64,000 nucleotides of DNA from an uncultured Lachnoclostridium sp. (GCA_930986645.1 CAKNJS010000007.1:1-64000), one strand, 5' to 3'; positions 34,354 through 44,100 are shown, numbered from the stretch's first letter. Numbers and translations: made by a program. Notes: generated by a model from the letters alone, not told the origin.

Positions 34354-35423
34354 TGAGAAACAGACTGCTTTATTTATCGAGGTATTTGCCGTGGCTTCTT
34401 CTCCTGCTTGGACTTGATGCAGTCTCGGCGCTCCTGCTGTGGCTCTCCGAAGCGGAGGACTTTGGCGTACTGGTCCCTCTGATCCTGCTGGGAACTGTCC
34501 TTTTGTTCTTTGTGACAGCGTTTGTACTGATTCGTGTGGAGCAGAAGCGGGAAAATGCGTTTCGTGCATTTCTGAATAATCCCGACCTTATCAATGAAGA
34601 AAATCTGATCCGGACGGTCAGCGCGGCTAAACGGGAATCCATACGGCTGCTGGGAACTGTCCTGCGGGAAAAAGACCTCGCCTGCAGCAGAGCGAAAGCT
34701 GCGGCTGAGGATTATGAGGAATATGTTGAGGCGTGGGCGCATGAGACGAAAACCCCGCTGTCACTTCTGACAATGGTACTGGACAATCAGGGAGAGGAAA
34801 TCCCCGCACCGGCTGCATTTAAGCTGGAATATGTCCGAAGCCGGCTTCAGGAGTATATCAGCCAGATTCTTTACTATGCACGTCTAAAGAGCGGAAGAAA
34901 AGATTATCTGTTCGAGTATGTAGATCTGAATGACTGCATCGGTGAGGTGCTGGATGATTACAGTCTGCTCCTGAAAGAGAAAAATTTCAGAATTACTGTA
35001 CAGGTGCCTGAACTTTCAGTCTTTACTGACCGGAGAGGAATTGAATTCCTGCTTGGACAGATCGTGAGCAACACAGTGAAATACTGTACCGTAATGTCCG
35101 GGAACACTGCTGATGCGGCTGATACGGAGAAATATGATAGTGCTGACAGAGAAAAACGGCCGGAACTTAAAATTACTTTGGAGCAGTCGGAGACAGAAGA
35201 TGTGCTGCGTATACAAGATAATGGGATCGGTGTGAAAGAATGTGACCTGCCCTATATCTTTGAAAAAGGTTTTACAGGAGATTCGGAGGATTCAGGAAAG
35301 AAAGCGACGGGAATGGGGCTCTATCTGTCAAAGAAGATGGCAGATGACCTGAAACTCGGACTGGAAGCCGCGTCCGAGCGGGGCGCGGGATTCGAGATGG
35401 CGATCCGGTTCCCGCGGGTCTGA
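34353..35423 (+). CDS. Sensor histidine kinase, BceS-like
   Basis: 356 residues from ATG 34353, with AAGGAGG seven bases before. Two N-terminal transmembrane helices with almost no extracellular loop (intramembrane-sensing type), HisKA with phosphorylated His in WAHETKTPLSLL near residue 128, and HATPase_c with DNGIGVKE and MGLYLSKK. Such kinases do not sense the antibiotic themselves but signal through the BceAB transporter. Confidence 0.9.
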   Translation: MRNRLLYLSRYLPWLLLLLGLDAVSALLLWLSEAEDFGVLVPLILLGTVLLFFVTAFVLIRVEQKRENAFRAFLNNPDLINEENLIRTVSAAKRESIRLLGTVLREKDLACSRAKAAAEDYEEYVEAWAHETKTPLSLLTMVLDNQGEEIPAPAAFKLEYVRSRLQEYISQILYYARLKSGRKDYLFEYVDLNDCIGEVLDDYSLLLKEKNFRITVQVPELSVFTDRRGIEFLLGQIVSNTVKYCTVMSGNTADAADTEKYDSADREKRPELKITLEQSETEDVLRIQDNGIGVKECDLPYIFEKGFTGDSEDSGKKATGMGLYLSKKMADDLKLGLEAASERGAGFEMAIRFPRV

Positions 35424-35566
35424 GAAAGAAATTTCGATTTTTCATACCGGCTCAGGAAAGGGAAATTGTTTGAAAAGGGAGCAGATACGGAATGACCGAC
35501 TCACGTATCCGCAGGCAGAGGAAAGGTTGATCCCGGCTCCGGTTACAGAGAATAACGCAAACTAAT

Positions 35567-35660
35567 AAATCAGGAAATCAGCTAAAAGCAAAATGGGCAC
35601 GCGAAGAACTCCTTACGTCATACAACTTCGCGTGCCCATTTAACGTTGCTCTCCTGATTT
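35567..35660. repeat. Nested inverted repeat
   Basis: Outer arms AAATCAGGA (35567-35575) and TCCTGATTT (35652-35660) enclose inner perfect 16-bp arms AAATGGGCACGCGAAG (35591-35606) and CTTCGCGTGCCCATTT (35626-35641). No T-run follows the stem. It may be a protein-binding cruciform, a processed RNA or a small mobile repeat. Confidence 0.7.
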
Positions 35661-35907
35661 TAAGATTGCCTAATTCTCTTCCACAGTCGCCGTTATCAAT
35701 CTTCCTCTGCCCGCGGATTATGCATCAGGTCAGACGTATTTGTTCGCTTTTCTTGGTTTTCCTATACTGAGCCGGAGCGATAAATACTCATACAAACTGG
35801 CAGAAGCCGGTACATAATTCCGAATAGCTGCGCTTTCTTCCAGCTTGTATGAGATTTTCCGTATCGGTCTGTTAATAGGTAAAACGTCTAAAATAGACAG
35901 TTACAGC

Positions 35908-36150
35908 CCCTTTGATGCACCTTCCGCAGATGGATTTCAAAATTGAGGGCAGTGACTGTGGAAGGAAATTACGAAAAGTTAAAAACAGGGAAATGGTGTC
36001 AGGCGAAAAAAGGCGGTTGTCCGAGCTTGCGAGTTCCGCATTTTTTCACCTGTATTCAGCCATTTTCCTGCTTTGTTACTTGAAGTTATTTCCTGTAACC
36101 GGAGCTGGTATCAATTTTGAAATCCATCTGCGGATACGTGAATCAAACAG
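35908..36150. mobile_element. MITE-like fold-back element
   Basis: A 23-bp perfect inverted repeat (35924-35946 and 36111-36133; arm begins CCGCAGATGGATTTC) is extended outward imperfectly (TTTGATGCACCT against its near complement) and inward by a partly complementary stem of more than 60 bases on each side, with a GC-richer centre GGCGGTTGTCCGAGCTTGCG. No coding capacity. The architecture is that of a miniature inverted-repeat element; target-site duplications were not convincingly found. Confidence 0.55.
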
Positions 36151-36210
36151 TTGCAGATGAATGTATTTCAGACTTTGTACATAATATCAGACAGTACGAA
36201 AAATCGAAAT

Positions 36211-36807
36211 TTATCCATTGTTCTCACTGTACACTTCAAATGATTTTTCCATTTTCTCCAGTATTTCCGAGTATTGGAGAAATGCGTTTTTCATCTCGAT
36301 TTCATTAAACGGCTGGTTCTTATAGCAGATCCGGTGTTCCATTGCAGCCCAGAAGTCCATAGATATGGTGCGAAACTGGATTTCGACCGGATAATATTCC
36401 ATACCATCCATATAATAGATCGGAACTCCGATGATCATATGATAGCTCCGATAGCCGTTTGGTTTTGGCGCAGATATGTAATCCTTCTCTTTGATCACAA
36501 TAAGATCCGACTGTTTTCTTAAACATTCCACAAGATGTTTGATGTCTTTTTCAAAAAAGCAGATCACGCGCACTCCGGCAATGTCCTGCAGAAGCGCCTT
36601 GGCGTCCTGAACACTTGTGGAAGCGTTCTTTTTCCGTAATTTATTTTCAATACTCCCTTTTTCTTTGATGCGGTTCGTGATACTGTGGATCGGCTGGAAA
36701 TCTTCGCTCTCATAGGTCGTATGGTTCAGTATTTTCAATCTGGTCAGGATCAGGTTCATTGCATCCTGATATGGATGGATCAGCGTGTAATATTGTTCAT
36801 TAGTCAT
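36211..36807 (-). CDS. relQ: Small alarmone synthetase (RelA/SpoT domain, RelQ/YjbM-like)
   Basis: 198 residues, a lone RelA/SpoT synthetase domain: R(I)KEKGSIENKL, DIAGVRVICFFEKDI, PKPNGYRSYHMI and VEIQFRTISMDFWAAMEH. It transfers pyrophosphate from ATP to GDP/GTP, making (p)ppGpp. No hydrolase or regulatory domains. The start has GAAGGGAG upstream. It is a single-gene unit on the minus strand beside the fold-back element. Confidence 0.9.
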   Translation of the reverse strand: MTNEQYYTLIHPYQDAMNLILTRLKILNHTTYESEDFQPIHSITNRIKEKGSIENKLRKKNASTSVQDAKALLQDIAGVRVICFFEKDIKHLVECLRKQSDLIVIKEKDYISAPKPNGYRSYHMIIGVPIYYMDGMEYYPVEIQFRTISMDFWAAMEHRICYKNQPFNEIEMKNAFLQYSEILEKMEKSFEVYSENNG

Positions 36808-37198
36808 TCTGTTATACTCCCTTCAACAACGAATAGCTTATTGCGAAAATGTGACAAAAGTGTGACGATAAAATTATGATTTGATAATAAAATATTAAAA
36901 AATAAAGGCTGTAGATTTTTATCATCAATCGGAGAATAACTTTTTATAACGGATGTAAGTTTGTTGATAACCCCATTTTCCGTGTCATTTCTATTGAAAG
37001 ATAAAAAATATCATGTTATGGTTTAATGCATCTGAAATGTGTTCCGTGACAGATGCATTTCAACTGTCCGTACGGTCTGAAATAATCATAATAAATTTGC
37101 AGATGTGCAATTCACCGGCGATATCGCCTAAAATTCCTGATACCCGAAAGTGGCTTTTTTCTTTTTAGAAAACGTGATAAGATGGATGAGAAATAAAT
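36808..37198. other. AT-rich intergenic region
   Basis: About 390 bases, very AT-rich, between the divergent alarmone synthetase and the decayed nuclease-like gene. No gene, no clear terminator and no convincing promoter was seen. Confidence 0.5.
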
Positions 37199-37862
37199 AT
37201 GGGTATAAACAACGACAATTTTATAATGCTTCCCACCGTGGATTTCTGTTTTAAAGAACTGATGAAGAATCCAAAAGTACGGAAGGGATTTGTAGGGGCA
37301 ATCTTGGGAAAAGATCCGAAAATGCATTCATGTGAGTATACTGGATTTTGTTCATTTCCCGCAGGATCAGAGGTGTTACAGGAAGATAGTATTCTGTGAT
37401 GCGGAGACAGGAGAACAGTATACGGATCTGCTGGAACTTCACATTCTGGAACTACGGAAACTGCCTGCGCAGGACCAAAATGAGGACGGCATCATCCGCT
37501 GGATGAGATTCCTCGGCGGCAAGAAGCGGGAGGAGTTTGAAGATATGGCAAAGAAAGACGAATATATTGAAGCAGCATACGATGAGCTGAAGAAACTTAG
37601 TCTGGACGAACAGAAGCGGCTGGAGTATGAACTGAGGGAGAAGGCAATCCGTGATCATAATTCTCTGATGAAGAGTGCCCAAAGGTTAGGCCAAAAGCGG
37701 GGAGAAGAAATCGGAGAAAAGCGAGGGGAACGTCTTGCGCTAAAGCGGCTTGTGGGAAAAAAGATGGAGAAGGGGATGCCTCAGGATGAGATCCCAGAAC
37801 TTCTTGAACTGGAGCCGGATGTGGTAAAAGAGCTGGCTGATGAATGGGTGCGTGAACAATGA
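37199..37862 (+). pseudogene. Decayed PD-(D/E)XK nuclease family transposase-like gene (Rpn/PDDEXK_2)
   Basis: Two fragments in different frames. 37199-37330 encodes the family's N terminus (FIMLPTVDFCFKELMKNPKVRKG). 37332-37862 encodes the C-terminal half: FCDAETGEQYTDLLELHILELRKLP, a charged coiled region (GEEIGEKRGERLALKRL) and the tail. The central roughly 100 residues, including the PD-(D/E)XK core, are missing, so an internal deletion with frame change is the simplest reading. Intact relatives are recombination-promoting nuclease-like proteins with many copies in Lachnospiraceae. The tail's stop overlaps the next ATG. Confidence 0.7.
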
Positions 37863-38518
37863 ATAATGATTTATTTAAAAATGCTTTCCCCTTTTGGGAG
37901 AGCCTGACAGAAACTCAAAGAACGGAGATCGTAAATAATACGACAAGAAATCTATGTGAGAAAAAGACGCGGCTTCATTTCGGGGGAGGCGAATGTGCAG
38001 GTGTACAGATTATCGGCTCCGGCAGGGCGCGTGTATTTATCACATCACCGGGCGGCGGTGATATTACTCTGTTCCGGCTGCTGGACGGGGATGTGAGTAT
38101 ATTAAGCGCAGCGTGTATGCTCAACGGCATGGATATCGAGCTCGACATGGAGATGGAGACGGATTGCGAGATCTATACGATCCCAAAGAAAGTATACCGG
38201 AAGCTGTATGATGAGAGCGGAGCAGTGAAAGACTATACGATGGAGATGATCTCGGAGAAGTTTTCGGATATCATGTGGCTGTTCAACCAGTTCGTGTTCT
38301 CCAATGTGGCATCAAGGATTGCGGGAGCGCTGTTGGAGCACAGAGCTATAGAAGGAGGAGATGAGCTGAAGCTCACCCACGAGGATATTGCGAAAGACGC
38401 CGGGACTGCACGGGAAGTCGTCACAAGGATCCTGAAGCAGTTTCAGTCGGACGGACTCGTAAAGCTGACAAGAGGAAAGATTACCATTATTGACGCCAAA
38501 AAACTGGGCAAGATATAA
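37859..38518 (+). CDS. Crp/Fnr-family transcriptional regulator
   Basis: 219 residues. N-terminal cyclic-nucleotide-binding-like beta barrel (residues 10-130; GGDITLFRLLDGDVSILSA) and a C-terminal winged helix with LTHEDIAKDAGTAREVVTRILKQF. No Fnr-type cysteine cluster at the N terminus; scattered cysteines only. The ligand is unknown. Its start overlaps the decayed nuclease gene by ATGA, so it probably survives on read-through from that fragment's promoter or one of its own. trxA follows about 100 bases later. Confidence 0.88.
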   Translation: MNNDLFKNAFPFWESLTETQRTEIVNNTTRNLCEKKTRLHFGGGECAGVQIIGSGRARVFITSPGGGDITLFRLLDGDVSILSAACMLNGMDIELDMEMETDCEIYTIPKKVYRKLYDESGAVKDYTMEMISEKFSDIMWLFNQFVFSNVASRIAGALLEHRAIEGGDELKLTHEDIAKDAGTAREVVTRILKQFQSDGLVKLTRGKITIIDAKKLGKI

Positions 38519-38523
38519 TAAAT

Positions 38524-38547
38524 GTGATTTTGTCACTGAAAAATCAC
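38524..38547 (+). promoter_or_regulatory. Dyad upstream of trxA
   Basis: GTGATTTT (38524-38531) and AAAATCAC (38540-38547) form a perfect 8-bp dyad with 8-base spacer, centred near -35 of the predicted trxA start. It resembles GTGA..TCAC Crp/Fnr sites in its ends; the adjacent regulator is a candidate ligand. Confidence 0.4.
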
Positions 38548-38554
38548 CGGATTG

Positions 38555-38563
38555 TGGTATACT
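38555..38563 (+). promoter_or_regulatory. Extended -10 promoter of trxA
   Basis: TGG-TATACT gives an extended -10 box about 58 bases before trxA. No consensus -35 lies at proper spacing, which fits an activated promoter. Confidence 0.45.
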
Positions 38564-38620
38564 AAGACCATGAAATGACAATAGATATAGATTTAGAGGA
38601 TTTATAAGGAGGATATAAAC

Positions 38621-38929
38621 ATGGCAGTTGTAAAGTTGACAACAGAGAATTTTGATCAGGAAGTGCTTCAGGCAGGGCAGACAGTGCTCGTTGATTTCTA
38701 TGCAGACTGGTGCGGACCGTGTAAGATGATGGGACCGGTTGTAGAGGAGATCGCAAATGAAGAGACAGGCGTAAAGGTGTGCAAGATCAATATTGATGAA
38801 GAGATGGCAGTCGCACAGAAATACGGCGTTATGAGTATCCCTACATTTATCGCGTTTAAGAATGGAGAGATTGCAGGAAAGCAGATCGGTGCAGTGCCGA
38901 AGAGTAAACTGCAGGATATGATCCGATAA
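38621..38929 (+). CDS. trxA: Thioredoxin
   Basis: 102 residues with the redox motif WCGPC (C31, C34) and the cis-proline segment SIPT. General protein disulfide reductant. Strong AAGGAGG site. Single-gene unit ended by a strong terminator. Confidence 0.95.
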   Translation: MAVVKLTTENFDQEVLQAGQTVLVDFYADWCGPCKMMGPVVEEIANEETGVKVCKINIDEEMAVAQKYGVMSIPTFIAFKNGEIAGKQIGAVPKSKLQDMIR

Positions 38930-38966
38930 AAATACAGGGATCAGATAAAGAAAATAATTATTACAA

Positions 38967-39012
38967 AAAACTCTGTACAGATGGAAGAGACCGCCTGATA
39001 CAGAGTTTTTAT
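38967..39012. terminator. Bidirectional terminator after trxA
   Basis: AAAACTCTGTA pairs with TACAGAGTTTT, with A- and T-rich flanks; it can serve trxA and the convergent ABC-F gene. Confidence 0.8.
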
Positions 39013-39108
39013 TTGTTTAATAGGAAACTTCGTCCTCTATTAAATAAAACGCCCCGCGGGATGCAAAGCAAGACGAAGTCCGGCTCTGACAGGAATCTTG
39101 GCGGCTGC

Positions 39109-40581
39109 TTACAGCTCGATGATTTCCGTCGCAATCTTTTTGCGGAATGTCCGGTCGTGCTCCACGAAGAGCATGGACGGCTGACAGGCAAGAAGCAGGT
39201 CTTCCAGCTGAATACGGGAAAATATATCAATATAATTCAGCGGTTCATCCCACACAAAGAGATGGGCCGGTTCACAGAGTGATTTTGCAAGCAGTACTTT
39301 TTTCTTCTGTCCTTCGCTGTAAGTTTCAATTCTCTTTTCAAACTGCGGGCGCTCCAGTCCCAGTTTGTTAAGTACGGTGAGAAGAAGAGAAGCGTCCACG
39401 CCGCAGTGCAGTGCGAATTCGGACAATGTGCCATGAAGCTGCGAGGTATCCTGAGAGACATAGGAGATACGCAGCCCTGACGCGGCGGATATTTCTCCGG
39501 TATGGGGAATGTTTTCTCCGAGGATCAGACGGATCAGGCTGGACTTGCCGCACCCGTTTTTCCCGGACAGGGCGATACGGCTGCCTGACCGGATCTCCAT
39601 TGACAGACCGGAGAAAAGCGGTGTGTCAGAATCCGGATAGCGGACAGAGAGATCCTTAATTGTGACAAGGCTGCTGCTGTGATAATGAAGCATATTGATC
39701 TTCAGAGGCTCGGGGGATTCTATATCCTTTAAGAGTTTCTCTTTTTCCTGCACGGCATTTTCACGCCTGCGTTCCAGCATTTTAGAGCGCTTCATCATTT
39801 TGGCAGCCTGATGACCGACGAATCCGCGGTCTCCTATGTGGTTCCCGATCTTTGAAGCCTCCGTTTTATCCGACCAGCGTGCTGCCTGACGCGCGGCGTC
39901 TTTGAGTTTGCGGATGTCCTTTTTCAGCCGGGCATTCAGCCGGATCTCGGATTCATCCCGTGAAAGTTTGTTCTCATACCATGATGAAAAGCTCCCTCTT
40001 TGCACCTCGATGGATCTTCGGTTGAGAACAAGGACATGATCTGTGCAGCAGTCAAGAAAATCCCGGTCATGGGAGACAAGAATAAATCCTTTTTTGTGTG
40101 CAAGGTAGTCTGCAATTTTATCCCGTGCAGCTGCGTCCAGATGGTTCGTCGGCTCATCGATCAGGAGAAAGGCGTGCTCTTTAAGAAAAAGAGACGCCAG
40201 CAGTACTTTTGACTGTTCCCCGAAGCTGAGTGTGCAAAACGGACGGTACAGGATCTCTGCATCCGCGTCGAGGAGATTCAGTTCGCGCAGAAGCTCCCAC
40301 TGTTCCATGGCGGGGTTGACGGATTCGGCAATCTCATAAGTGAGCTGCGCTTTATTTTCTACCTGATATGGAAAATATTCAAAATCAACAGAAGAGAGGA
40401 TGGTGCCGGAGTATTCATATTCTCCGGTCAGCAGCTTCAGGAAAGTAGTCTTTCCCTTGCCGTTTCTGCCAATCAATCCCAGCTTCCAGTCCGTGTCGAT
40501 CTGGAAAGAGACATTTTCAAAGACAGGGTCGAAACTGTCCTCATATGTGAAACTCAGATTATGAACCTGTATCAGTGACAT
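39109..40581 (-). CDS. ABC-F ATPase, Lsa-like ribosomal protection type
   Basis: 490 residues with two ABC domains and no membrane segments. First domain: Walker A GRNGKGKTT, signature LSFGEQSKV, Walker B FLLIDEPTNHLD. Second: GKNGCGKSS, YSEGQKKKV, FVWDEPLNYID. The inter-domain linker (residues about 190-290) is highly charged. The N-terminal FENVSFQIDTDWKLGLIGRNG pattern is that of the Lsa/Vga-type group that dislodges lincosamides, streptogramin A and pleuromutilins from the ribosome; resistance is inferred, not shown. A leader with a hairpin and a small open frame precedes it. Confidence 0.85.
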   Translation of the reverse strand: MSLIQVHNLSFTYEDSFDPVFENVSFQIDTDWKLGLIGRNGKGKTTFLKLLTGEYEYSGTILSSVDFEYFPYQVENKAQLTYEIAESVNPAMEQWELLRELNLLDADAEILYRPFCTLSFGEQSKVLLASLFLKEHAFLLIDEPTNHLDAAARDKIADYLAHKKGFILVSHDRDFLDCCTDHVLVLNRRSIEVQRGSFSSWYENKLSRDESEIRLNARLKKDIRKLKDAARQAARWSDKTEASKIGNHIGDRGFVGHQAAKMMKRSKMLERRRENAVQEKEKLLKDIESPEPLKINMLHYHSSSLVTIKDLSVRYPDSDTPLFSGLSMEIRSGSRIALSGKNGCGKSSLIRLILGENIPHTGEISAASGLRISYVSQDTSQLHGTLSEFALHCGVDASLLLTVLNKLGLERPQFEKRIETYSEGQKKKVLLAKSLCEPAHLFVWDEPLNYIDIFSRIQLEDLLLACQPSMLFVEHDRTFRKKIATEIIEL

Positions 40582-40597
40582 TGTTGATCAGCCTCCT

Positions 40598-40660
40598 TTA
40601 TAAAATGATACATTGCAGAAAAGGACCGCGGGAAAGTAAATTCCGCGGTCCTTCTGACAT
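40598..40660 (-). CDS. Leader peptide of the ABC-F gene (20 codons)
   Basis: On the minus strand ATG at 40660 opens a 20-codon frame (MSEGPRNLLSRGPFLQCIIL) with AGGAT upstream, ending in TAA directly before the AAAGGAGG site of the ABC-F gene. The frame spans the whole terminator-like hairpin, so translating ribosomes would melt it. Short upstream frames are usual in attenuated ABC-F and erm genes. It is too short to prove coding. Confidence 0.4.
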   Translation of the reverse strand: MSEGPRNLLSRGPFLQCIIL

Positions 40661-40712
40661 ACTGATCCTGTTTCTGTATGAGTCGGGATGATGAGATTAC
40701 TTTCCTGCGGTC
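40619..40712 (-). promoter_or_regulatory. Attenuator-like leader of the ABC-F gene
   Basis: On the minus strand AAGGACCGCGG and CCGCGGTCCTT (40621-40631 with 40643-40653) form an 11-bp stem followed by TTTT. An upstream segment (40697-40712, GACCGCAGGAAAGTAA on the minus strand) is complementary, save one G-U-compatible position, to the 3' half of that hairpin including its loop (40624-40639). The two pairings exclude each other, as in terminator/antiterminator switches. Confidence 0.55.
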
Positions 40713-41128
40713 ACATGACAAAACAGATAGAATAAATATAACGGTTCAGCCCGCATCACGAAAAAACATACTGACGTGCTGAATGCGGCAATACAATCGC
40801 TTCTATGTTTATGTGTTCTGTCATGCAGTATAAAAATCAGCAGGAAGTAATAATCATCTTTTCAACTCCAATCTTACGAAAACAAAACGTGTTTTCTTTA
40901 TTCTGCACAGAGGATAACAGAAACGAAAGGAAATGTCAATCACCGGCTTTTTATCCGGGGAAAATGACAGGAAACAGGCGGTGTGATATAATGATTGCGC
41001 AAAGCGCAATCCGAAGCGGAAGAATCGCTTCGCCCTGCTGCCTTCTCTGCGCACGCAGTATATTCACAGGTAAATGAATCCGGACGAATCCGTGACATCA
41101 GGGAGCAGATTTAATAAGGAGGAAATGT
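40661..41128. other. Intergenic region between ABC-F leader and addB
   Basis: Divergent gap. It holds the distal part of the ABC-F leader, a CAGTTCAGC-family inverted repeat remnant (TTCAGC at 40745 and GCTGAA at about 40778), and the addB promoter at 40964. No further gene is seen. Confidence 0.45.
40964..40992 (+). promoter_or_regulatory. Promoter of addBA
   Basis: ATGACA, 17-bp spacer, TATAAT. The transcript would have a leader of about 130 bases with small hairpins (GCGCAAAGCGC; GAAGCG..CGCTTC) before addB. Confidence 0.6.
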
Positions 41129-44100
41129 ATGTCATTACAGTTTATATTCGGCAACTCGGGAAGCGGAAAATCCCACTGTCTGTATCAGAGTGTGATCGAG
41201 CAGTCCATCCGGCACCCGGAGAAGAATTATCTTGTCCTTGTGCCGGAGCAGTTTACGATGCAGACGCAGAAAGATCTGTGTCTGATGCATCCCAGAGGCG
41301 GGATCATGAATATCGATGTCCTGAGTTTCGGACGCCTTGCCCACCGGGTGTTTGAGGAGGTAGGGCAGGACGACCGGACGGTGCTTGATGATGAAGGCAA
41401 GAATCTGATCCTGAGAAAAATTGCTGGCAATTATGAAGATGAACTCACAGTGCTGAAAGGAAATCTGAAGAAACAGGGATACATCAGTGAGGTGAAGTCG
41501 GTCATATCAGAGTTTACCCAGTACGGGGTGGATTTTGAACGGCTGGATGAGTTTATGGAAAGCATCAATCCGGACAGCTGTCTCTATTATAAATTGAAAG
41601 ATATCCGGAAGGTGTATGAAGGATTTGAAGATTATCTGAGTGAAAAATATATTACAAAAGAAGAAATGCTGGATGTGCTGAGTGACGCTGTGCCGCGGTC
41701 GAACATCTTAAAAGGCAGCGTTGTGGCATTGGACGGATTTACCGGTTTCACGCCGGTTCAGGACCGGCTGCTGGGAGAACTTCTGAAGGTGTGCGGCAAG
41801 GTCATGATCACTGTGGAGATGGATGAGAGGGAAGATCCTTTTGTATACCGTCATCCGTATCAGCTTTTTGCATTGAGCAAGAAGATGACGGCTTCTCTTG
41901 TGGAGATCGCACGAGATACGAAGACAGAGGTGGAAGATCCGGTGTATCTGTATCAGAAACCGCTGAAACGCTTTGAACACAATCCAGAGCTGGCGTTTCT
42001 TGAGTCGGAATTGTTCCGGTATTCCGGAAAGCAGTACCGCCAGAAAGATGAGCCGGGAAAAGATGGACCGGGAAAAGATGGACCGGAAGGAAAACAAAAC
42101 GGCTGTGCAGGGGCGGTCTCTCTTCACGAGGCGCGCAATCCCCGGGCAGAAGCGCAGTATGCAGCGGAGGGCATCCGGTATCTGGTGAGAGAGAAGGGAT
42201 ACCGTTACCGCGATATTGCGGTTATCACGGCGGACATGAATGTGTATGCGGATGCGTTGGAAAAGGCGTGCAGCCTGTTTGATATTCCTGTATTTATGGA
42301 TCACAAGAAGAGCATTCTGCTCAACGCGTTTGTGGAGTATTTAAGAAGTCTCCTTGCCATGGCGGAAGAAAATTTTACCTATGACAGTGTGTTCCGCTTC
42401 TTGCGGACCGGACTGTGCGGGTTCACGGATGAAGAGGTGGACCGGATGGAAAATTACTGTCTGGCGCTGGGCATTAAAGGATATAAAAAATGGCAGCAGG
42501 CGTGGGTTAGACAGACTTCGGAAGCCGGTGAAGCAGAACTTCAGGAGCTGAACCATCTGAGAGTCCGCTTCGTAGAGAAAATCCAGAGCCTTATGTTTGT
42601 GATGAAGCAGAGAAAGAAGACTGTGCGTGATGTAACGCTGGCAGTCTATGAGTTTATCTCTAAGGAGAAAATGCAGGAACAGCTTGGAGAAATGGAGCGG
42701 GAATTTCAGGAAAAGGGAGAACTTGCACTGGCTAAAGAGTATGCCCAGATCTACCGGATCGTGCTGGAATTGTTCGATAAGTTTGTTGAACTTCTTGGAG
42801 ATGAACAGATTTCGCTGAAAGAGTACTGTGATCTGCTGGATGCCGGTCTGGAAGAGGCTAAAGTAGGCGTGATCCCGCCCAGTCTGGATCAGGTTGTCAT
42901 CGGTGATGTAGAGAGAACGAGGATCAAAAATATAAAAGCTCTGTTCTTTGTAGGCGCGAATGATACTCTGCTTCCCGGAAATGCAGGAGCGGGAGGCCTT
43001 CTTTCCGAGCGGGACAGAGAGCAGTTTTTAAGCGGGGATATTGCGCTGTCGCCCGGGCCGAAAGAGGAGGCATATATACAGAAATTTTATCTCTATATGA
43101 ATCTGACGAAGCCATCGGAGTATCTGTACCTTTCATGGTCCAAGGTATCCGGGGACGGAAAAAGCCTGCGGCCGGCTTACCTTATATCTGATGTCAGAAG
43201 GCTGTTTCCCGGACTCAGGACTGTTGATGAAGAAAAACGGACAATGGAAGAGACCGAGCTCACCAGAAAGACCGGGATCCTGAAAGTGGCAGAGGGAGTC
43301 AGGGACCGCAGATCCGGCGTGGACAGCAGCTGGAAAGAGCTTTATACATGGTTTCAGCGGGATGAGAAGAGCAGAGATGCGCTGAAAGAAATTCTGGAAG
43401 CAGGATTCCTGCGGCGGGAGTATCCGGAGCTGGGACCGGAACGTGCCAGACAGCTGTATCCGGAGCCGGACCGCGTCAGTGTGACACGGATGGAGCAGTT
43501 CACCTCCTGTGCATACGCACATTTCCTGAGCTATGGACTGCGCCTTTCCGATCGGCAGGAATACAGTTTTGAGGCTGTGGATCTGGGAAATATCGCTCAC
43601 CAGTCGTTGGAGCGTTTTTCACGGAAAGCGGACCGGGAAAAGATGCGCTGGGAAGAAATGCCGGAGGAACTGAGGGATGAGCTGATCGATGAGAGCGTGG
43701 AGGAGAGCGTGATCGATTACGGAAATACAGTGCTCTTCAGTTCCGCAAGAAATGAATACATGATCGCAAGGATCAAGCGCCTGATCCGCAGATCGGTGTG
43801 GGCACTTACAAAGCAGCTGGAAAAAGGAGACTTCGTGCCCGGGGGATATGAGCTGAAATTCGGAAGCGGAAAGATCGACCGGATCGATATATGCGAAGAC
43901 GACGAGAGTGTATACGTAAAGGTGACAGATTATAAGACAGGGATGAAGAGTTTTGACATTACTGCTCTTTATCACGGACTGCAGATGCAGCTCCCTGTCT
44001 ATCTGAATGCGGCGCTCGATGTGGAGAAGAGAAAGTACCCGGACAAAGAGATCATTCCGGCGGGCATCTTCTATTACCGGATTCAGGATCCGGTGGTGGA

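Larger units (their letters stand above)
35424..36210. other. 790-base intergenic region with nested inverted repeats
   Basis: No credible gene: short open frames here follow the repeat sequence. The region holds a 94-base nested inverted repeat (35567-35660) and a roughly 240-base fold-back element (35908-36150), described separately. Confidence 0.6.

Noticed and set aside
35912-36308. Small plus-strand open frames near 36 kb
   Set aside because: They consist of the fold-back element sequence or antisense of the alarmone synthetase gene, without ribosome binding sites.
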